Shown piece by piece: positions 59,896 through 64,000 of a stretch of DNA of 64,000 nt (its first letter is position 1; every line of letters starts with the position of its first letter). The position numbers were made by a program, and so were the translations under genes. The notes under the pieces were generated by a model that saw only the letters and a program-made list of their open reading frames with translations, was not told where the DNA came from and did not search any database. The stretch lies in assembly GCA_017983695.1 (NCBI GenBank), contig JAGOAX010000007.1, forward strand, positions 1-64,000. The letters run 5' to 3'. The DNA is from Ferruginibacter sp. (lineage in GTDB: Bacteria; Bacteroidota; Bacteroidia; Chitinophagales; Chitinophagaceae).

Positions 59896-60942
59896 AAATT
59901 ATCCCAGTTCCGTTTCGATCTTCCACTAAATTTAATTGCCCAGAACCCTACCAAAAAACGTGAGGATAGCCGTATGATGGTTATCGACCGTAAAACAGGC
60001 AATATTGAAAACAAACATTTTAAAGAGATTATTGATTATTTTGATGACAAAGATGTGTTTGTTGTAAACAACACTAAGGTTTTTCCTGCCCGTATGTACG
60101 GCCGCAAGGAAAAAACAGGTGCCAAAATTGAAGTGTTTTTATTGAGAGAATTAAACAAACCCAATAAATTATGGGATGTTATTGTTGACCCCGCCCGTAA
60201 AATACGTGTAGGTAATAAATTATATTTTGGCGAAAGTGATGAACTGGTTGCCGAAGTAATTGACAATACCACCAGCCGTGGAAGAACGATCCGTTTTTTA
60301 TGGGATGGCACCGATGATGAATTCAGGGGCATGCTGGAAATATTAGGCGAAACACCATTACCAAAATATATTAAACGCAAACCCGAAGAAGAAGATAAAG
60401 AGCGTTACCAAACCGTATATGCCAAACACGAGGGTGCTGTAGCTGCCCCAACTGCAGGTTTGCATTTTAGTAAAGAGTTAATTAAACGTTTAGAGATAAA
60501 AGGTATTCGCTTTGCAGAAACAACTTTGCATACCGGCCTTGGAACTTTCCGCCCTATTGAAGTGGAAGATTTGAGCAAACATAAAATGGATGCAGAATAT
60601 TACAGGGTGGAAGAAACTGCATGCAATATTGTAAACAAAGCAAAACAGGGCGGCCACCGCATTTGCTCTATTGGCACCACTACTATGCGTTCGATGGAAA
60701 GTAGTTTTACTGCACAAAAGTTATTAAAACCATCAGAAGGATGGACCAATCATTTTATACATCCGCCATATAATTTTAATATTGCCGATGCTTTGGTAAC
60801 CAATTTTCATTTACCAAAAACCAGCCTGTTAATTATGGCTTGTGCATTTGCCGGATATGATTTAATGATAGAAGCGTATAAGAAAGCTATTAAAGATAAA
60901 TACCGCTTTTTCAGCTATGGCGATGCGATGCTGATTATATAA
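59893..60942 (+). CDS. queA: S-adenosylmethionine:tRNA ribosyltransferase-isomerase QueA
   Basis: 349 residues. Moves the ribosyl part of SAM to preQ1 at tRNA position 34, making epoxyqueuosine. Motifs: [20 protein letters not shown] near the start, [73 protein letters not shown]. It is a stand-alone gene with a TATCTTTG promoter, a structured leader and a terminator. Confidence 0.96.
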   Translation: MKLSQFRFDLPLNLIAQNPTKKREDSRMMVIDRKTGNIENKHFKEIIDYFDDKDVFVVNNTKVFPARMYGRKEKTGAKIEVFLLRELNKPNKLWDVIVDPARKIRVGNKLYFGESDELVAEVIDNTTSRGRTIRFLWDGTDDEFRGMLEILGETPLPKYIKRKPEEEDKERYQTVYAKHEGAVAAPTAGLHFSKELIKRLEIKGIRFAETTLHTGLGTFRPIEVEDLSKHKMDAEYYRVEETACNIVNKAKQGGHRICSIGTTTMRSMESSFTAQKLLKPSEGWTNHFIHPPYNFNIADALVTNFHLPKTSLLIMACAFAGYDLMIEAYKKAIKDKYRFFSYGDAMLII

Positions 60943-60969
60943 CTACTGCTATATGATTTTAAATTAAGG

Positions 60970-60993
60970 CTCCCCAGATTGGGGAGTTTTTTT
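60970..60993 (+). terminator. Terminator of queA
   Basis: CTCCCC (60970-60975), loop AGATT, GGGGAG (60981-60986), then seven T. Confidence 0.92.
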
Positions 60994-61006
60994 ATGGTAC
61001 AGGCAT

Positions 61007-61037
61007 AAAAAAAGGGCCAGGATAAAAATCCAGCCCC
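61007..61037 (-). terminator. Terminator of small RNA candidate B
   Basis: Stem GGGCCAGGAT (61014-61023) with ATCCAGCCCC (61028-61037), eight of ten paired, loop AAAA; followed on the minus strand by seven T. No minus-strand gene other than the small RNA candidate is close enough to need it. Confidence 0.75.
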
Positions 61038-61066
61038 GTTTAAAATCCAATATCCTATGAAAAACC
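61007..61066 (-). ncRNA. Small RNA candidate B
   Basis: About 60 nt on the minus strand from the predicted start near 61066 to the terminator. Its 5' end is GGTTTTTCATAGGATA, identical to candidate A at 49.9 kb, with the same preceding T. Upstream is the same type of promoter. The complement of the shared sequence contains ATGAAAAACC, so base pairing at start codons of secreted-protein mRNAs is conceivable. Reading the other strand gives only a 5-codon frame here and a 26-codon frame at copy A, so a conserved peptide is unlikely. Confidence 0.52.
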
Positions 61067-61072
61067 ATTTGT

Positions 61073-61102
61073 AAGACGGACAAACTGTTAGAAATGTTGC
61101 AA
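61073..61102 (-). promoter_or_regulatory. ECF-type promoter of small RNA candidate B
   Basis: Minus strand TTGCAACATTT (TTGCAAC at 61096-61102), a 17-bp gap after GCAAC, then CGTCTT (61073-61078). The arrangement and spacing equal those of candidate A. Confidence 0.58.
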
Positions 61103-61151
61103 ATGAATTGTTAACAGTTTTAATTAACTTTAAAAGGTAAAACGATTGCAT

Positions 61152-61616
61152 ATGAAATCAATTGAACAATGGCTTGCTGAATATGGCGAAAGCCATAAAA
61201 ACGAAACCAATAAAACCATTCACTGGATTTGTGTTCCCACTATTTTCTTTTCGGTTGTTGGTTTATTATATGGCGTAAAACTACCCTGGGCTGTTAACGG
61301 CATCCAGGTTAACCTGGCAATGGTAATCATGTTGCTGGTGGTAATTTATTATTTTTCCCTGTCAAAAACGCTATGGATTGGTATGTTGTTGTTTAGTATG
61401 TTGTGTTTGTGGCTTTGCTATTTGATAGAACAATCTGGGTTGATACAATTATGGCTATTCTGCTTAATAATATTTACACTCGCCTGGATCGGACAGTTTT
61501 ACGGGCATAAGATCGAAGGTAAAAAACCTTCTTTTTTAAAAGACATACAGTTTTTAATGATTGGCCCCGCCTGGCTGATGAGTTTTATTTATAAAAAACT
61601 GGGAGTTGCGTTGTAA
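61152..61616 (+). CDS. DUF962 / Mpo1-like membrane protein
   Basis: 154 residues. N-terminal SIEQWLAEYGESHKNETNKT with IHWICVP (the conserved His-x-x-x-x-x-N-x-x-x-H pattern), then four membrane segments, ending GHKIEGKKPSFLKDIQFLMI and GPAWLM. Homologues of yeast Mpo1 are Fe(II)-dependent dioxygenases acting on 2-hydroxy fatty acids. ATG at 61152 is preferred over TTG at 61146. Divergent from small RNA candidate B. Confidence 0.88.
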   Translation: MKSIEQWLAEYGESHKNETNKTIHWICVPTIFFSVVGLLYGVKLPWAVNGIQVNLAMVIMLLVVIYYFSLSKTLWIGMLLFSMLCLWLCYLIEQSGLIQLWLFCLIIFTLAWIGQFYGHKIEGKKPSFLKDIQFLMIGPAWLMSFIYKKLGVAL

Positions 61617-61622
61617 GGGAAA

Positions 61623-61699
61623 AGTAAAAATTAAAAAGTCAAAAAAGATGTCCTGGTTAAAGAGTCTTTTTTGACTTTTGCCTTTTGAATTTTTACTTA
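61623..61699. terminator. Nested inverted repeat / bidirectional terminator
   Basis: Inner 15-bp perfect stem AAAAGTCAAAAAAGA (61635-61649) / TCTTTTTTGACTTTT (61666-61680), outer 11-bp pair AAGTAAAAATT (61623-61633) / AATTTTTACTT (61689-61699). Between convergent DUF962 and aspartokinase genes. The sequence is unusually AT-rich for a terminator stem and may be an interspersed element. Confidence 0.75.
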
Positions 61700-61707
61700 T
61701 TAATTTT

Positions 61708-63027
61708 CTACAAACCAAACAACCCTGCGTTCAGTAATTGCAAAGTTTGATCTTTATAACTACGGTTTATTAATAAAGAAACATTATGCCTGCTGCCACC
61801 ATAACTTACCATACGCACTGGTATTGGTTCAATGGCATCAAACAGTTTTTTCATTACATCTTTTGTTTCTGCAATTTCGTTACCTACAATAGAGACAATG
61901 GTATGATTGGTATCAATTTCTACAGTGCCAAATGGTTCCAGTTCTTTAATAATTTCTTTAAGATTTACATCATTATCAATGGTAACTGAAACAGCTACTT
62001 CAGATGTAGTGATCATATCAATTGAAGTGCGGTATTTTTCAAATACTTCAAATACTTTACGTAAAAACCCATAAGCCAGTAACATGCGGCTGCTTTTTAC
62101 ACGTATGGCTGTAATACCATCTTTTGCTGCAACAGCTTTTACACCAACGCTGCCTGCTTTTTCTGCAATCAAAGTTCCTTTGGCAGAAGGCTCCATGGTA
62201 TTCAGCAATCTTACAGGCACATTATAAAATTGTGCCGGCCAAATACTGGCCGGGTGTAAAATTTTAGCGCCAAAGTAAGCAAGCTCAGCTGCCTCTTCAA
62301 AACTTAATTGCTCAATGGCAAAAGTTTTATTCACAATCCGGGGATCGTTGTTGTGCATACCATCAATATCTGTCCATATTTCGCAAACACTGGCATTAAT
62401 GGCCGCTGCAATTAATGATGCACTGTAATCGCTGCCGCCCCTTTTTAAATTATCCACTTCGCCCCTTGCGTTACGGCAAATATATCCCTGTGTGATAAAC
62501 AATTTTTTATCGCTGTGCTGTTTTAATTGTTGAGCCAGTTTTACTTTTATAGCGCCAACCTGCGGTTCATCATAAGCATCAATGGTCATAAACTCCAATG
62601 CAGGTAACAAAGCATGATCAATATTATTTTCTGTTAGATAAATAGAAAATAATTTGGTGCTTAACAATTCTCCCTGTGCCAGTATGTCCCTGTTTAAAGA
62701 TTCGCTGAAAGATATTCTTAAAATGATGTACAAAAATTCAAAATGCTCCTGTAATACCCTGCCTGCACTTTGTAAACCCGATTCGGTTTTCAATAACTGT
62801 GTAACAAAATCTTTATAATGATTTTCTAATTTTTCAATTAACTGTTTGGCTTCTGCCTTATTATTAGTAGCCATCGCATTACCAATTTCTACCAAATTGT
62901 TAGTAGTTCCGCTTAAAGCAGATAACACCACAATCTTACTTTCATCATCTGCAGTTATCAATTGCGATACCTGGTGCATTCTTTCCGGCTTACCAACGCT
63001 GGTGCCGCCAAATTTCATTATTTTCAT
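61708..63027 (-). CDS. lysC: Aspartate kinase (monofunctional)
   Basis: 439 residues. Phosphorylates aspartate, the first step to lysine, threonine and methionine. The kinase domain has KFGGTSVGKPERM, RGGSDYSASLIAAAI and EIWTDIDGMHNNDPRIV; the C-terminal part has two ACT domains (about 300-439; GITAIRVKSSRMLLAYGFLR and TIVSIVGNEIAETKDVMKKL) for feedback by end products. No homoserine dehydrogenase is fused. It is driven by its own promoter just upstream. Confidence 0.94.
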   Translation of the reverse strand: MKIMKFGGTSVGKPERMHQVSQLITADDESKIVVLSALSGTTNNLVEIGNAMATNNKAEAKQLIEKLENHYKDFVTQLLKTESGLQSAGRVLQEHFEFLYIILRISFSESLNRDILAQGELLSTKLFSIYLTENNIDHALLPALEFMTIDAYDEPQVGAIKVKLAQQLKQHSDKKLFITQGYICRNARGEVDNLKRGGSDYSASLIAAAINASVCEIWTDIDGMHNNDPRIVNKTFAIEQLSFEEAAELAYFGAKILHPASIWPAQFYNVPVRLLNTMEPSAKGTLIAEKAGSVGVKAVAAKDGITAIRVKSSRMLLAYGFLRKVFEVFEKYRTSIDMITTSEVAVSVTIDNDVNLKEIIKELEPFGTVEIDTNHTIVSIVGNEIAETKDVMKKLFDAIEPIPVRMVSYGGSRHNVSLLINRSYKDQTLQLLNAGLFGL

Positions 63028-63040
63028 AATCCCCCCCTAC

Positions 63041-63061
63041 GCCGCTATTGCGGCTTTTTTT
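63041..63061 (+). terminator. Hairpin with T-run in the aspartokinase upstream region
   Basis: GCCGC (63041-63045), loop TATT, GCGGC (63050-63054) then eight T on the plus strand. No plus-strand gene ends here, so it may be fortuitous or stop antisense transcription. On the aspartokinase mRNA it would form a hairpin about 13 nt before the start codon. Confidence 0.45.
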
Positions 63062-63087
63062 AATTAAAAATGATTTTAAATTTTTTG

Positions 63088-63118
63088 CAAAAGTATTCCA
63101 TGTAGGGGGCTATTCCAA
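63088..63118 (-). promoter_or_regulatory. Promoter of the aspartokinase gene
   Basis: Minus strand TTG (63116-63118), 20-bp spacer, TACTTTTG (63088-63095). Predicted start near 63085, giving a UTR of about 58 nt with no leader ORF. Confidence 0.72.
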
Positions 63119-63124
63119 ATGCAA

Positions 63125-64000
63125 TCAGGGAAAAGAGAGTGAAAACTTCTCCCCCATTTTTTTTAAATCCTCCACCACAGCATCTACCAAAGGTATTCCG
63201 CTAATCATACGTTCAGCTTCCATTTCCCGTTCCGGATCGCCGGGTATTATAACCCTTTCCTGCCCTTCAATGGTTTTTGCAGAACGAAACCGCAGTATCC
63301 AGTTATCCATATGCTGTTTAAATTCAGCTGCAGTTCTAAATGCATCTATTCGCATTGCGCCAAAAAAATGACCGATACCTTCGCCGGGCATATTTTCGGG
63401 CATAGGCACATAAGCAGGGAACGGCGGTACCCACGGCCCGTAATTAGCACCGCTTAATACCGCTGAAAAAATATCCACTATTGCACCTAATGCATAACCT
63501 TTGTGGCTACTATGTTCTCTATCGCTGCCTAACGGTAAAAGTGAGCCGCCAATTTTTAATTCATTGGCATTTGTACTGCTAGCTCCTTCTTTTGTTTGTA
63601 TCCAGCCAAGCGGTGCGTCAGCATTTTTGCGTTGTAATATTTCCAGTTTACCATTGGCGGCAGTAGTTGTTGCAAAGTCAGCAACAAAGGCGGGTTCTTT
63701 ACCGGCAGGTATGGCAACAGCAATGGGGTTGGTGCCCAGCATTCTTTCTACAGAAAATGTTGGCGCCACTAATGCACTGGCATTAGTCATGGCAATACCT
63801 ATCATCTCATTCGGCAAAGCCATCATGGCATGATAACCTGCAATACCAAAATGATTACTGTTTTTTACACTTACCCAGCCTGTGCCTGCATTTTTTGCTT
63901 TATCAATAGCCACCTGCATGGCATAAGGCGCTACCACCAAACCCAGGCCCCTGTCACCATCAACCACTGCTGTTGAAGGTGTTTCATGTACAATTTTTAA
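63125..64000 (-). CDS. Ldh-family malate/L-lactate dehydrogenase (partial)
   Basis: The C-terminal 291 codons of a protein usually about 340-360 residues long; the start is beyond the right edge. Motifs: DGDRGLGLVVAPYAMQVAID, VKNSNHFGIAGYHAMMA, HKGYALGAIVDIFSAVLSGA, IDAFRTAAEFKQHMDNW, which identify the NAD(P)-dependent Ldh-2 family (malate, ureidoglycolate, sulfolactate and related). The substrate is not determinable from this part. The reading frame continues open to base 64000. Confidence 0.9.
   Translation of the reverse strand, partial: LKIVHETPSTAVVDGDRGLGLVVAPYAMQVAIDKAKNAGTGWVSVKNSNHFGIAGYHAMMALPNEMIGIAMTNASALVAPTFSVERMLGTNPIAVAIPAGKEPAFVADFATTTAANGKLEILQRKNADAPLGWIQTKEGASSTNANELKIGGSLLPLGSDREHSSHKGYALGAIVDIFSAVLSGANYGPWVPPFPAYVPMPENMPGEGIGHFFGAMRIDAFRTAAEFKQHMDNWILRFRSAKTIEGQERVIIPGDPEREMEAERMISGIPLVDAVVEDLKKMGEKFSLSFP

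Noticed and set aside
63028..63085. Lysine riboswitch or leader-peptide attenuator in front of aspartokinase
   Set aside because: The predicted UTR is only about 58 nt, has no ATG, and its hairpin has no T-run in the sense direction; too short for a lysine riboswitch.

Overview
The window comes from a Bacteroidota chromosome, most likely family Chitinophagaceae. The evidence is a type B T9SS-sorted protein with a gliding-associated C-terminal domain, a TonB-receptor-like barrel of the OMP_b-brl_3 type, a DUF4407 protein, a fused DAHP synthase/chorismate mutase, the gene order miaB - sigma54 activator - lptE - (hypothetical) - secG, AT-rich coding DNA, and many promoters with the Bacteroidota -7 box TAnnTTTG, several with TTG 19-21 bp upstream. 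I saw no tRNA, rRNA, CRISPR array, insertion sequence or prophage.

Layout. 0-4.6 kb: edge of an ATP-grasp gene, an Fe-S (HdrB/LutA-like) protein, two small conserved or hypothetical genes, and an outer-membrane receptor. 4.9-13.8 kb: miaB, sigma54 activator, an extra lipoprotein gene, lptE, a repeat-bearing acidic protein, secG, mltG, a YihY-type membrane protein and a thioredoxin-like protein. 13.9-18.9 kb: cell-wall and envelope genes (OmpA/TSP3, RlpA, L,D-transpeptidase, VanX-type dipeptidase, DinB). 18.8-27.4 kb: one long minus-strand aromatic amino acid operon (pheA, aminotransferase, tyrA, a small membrane protein, GNAT, DAHP synthase-CM, aroB, aroA, aroC). 27.5-34.1 kb: small lipoprotein, ECF sigma factor with a membrane-anchored serine protease, sugar nucleotidyltransferase, PLP enzyme, lipB, RluD-type synthase. 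34.1-41.5 kb: lineage-specific secreted proteins, lipoproteins and an amidohydrolase. 41.5-64 kb: T9SS cargo, mutS, DUF4407, LolA, ubiX, thioredoxin, permease, AMP nucleosidase, a double ABC ATPase, a 1299-residue TraB-like protein, queA, DUF962, aspartokinase and a partial Ldh-family dehydrogenase.

The strongest regulatory find is upstream of pheA. A 24-codon leader ORF (27257-27331, minus) holds SFFYFSYYF, that is four Phe and three Tyr codons within nine. It lies behind a near-consensus promoter and ahead of a rho-independent terminator. Its 3' end can form a competing antiterminator (10 of 12 pairs). This is a complete Phe/Tyr attenuator controlling the whole aromatic operon.

A second find is a pair of intergenic small-RNA-like elements at 49.9 kb (plus) and 61.0 kb (minus). 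Each has an ECF-type promoter (GCAACnTTT, 17 bp, CGnCTT), then the same 17-nt stretch TGGTTTTTCATAGGATA at the expected 5' end, then a terminator. The shared stretch is complementary to AUGAAAAACC, which resembles the start codon region of secreted-protein mRNAs. A third candidate is a queA leader with mutually exclusive helices, one of which buries the start codon.

A family of at least twelve short GC-rich palindromic repeats (REP-like) is scattered through the window. Some copies are translated in frame inside miaB, aroA and the N-terminus of pheA. Other simple repeats are translated inside aroA and lipB; the lipB one has a 7-bp unit that could shift the frame.
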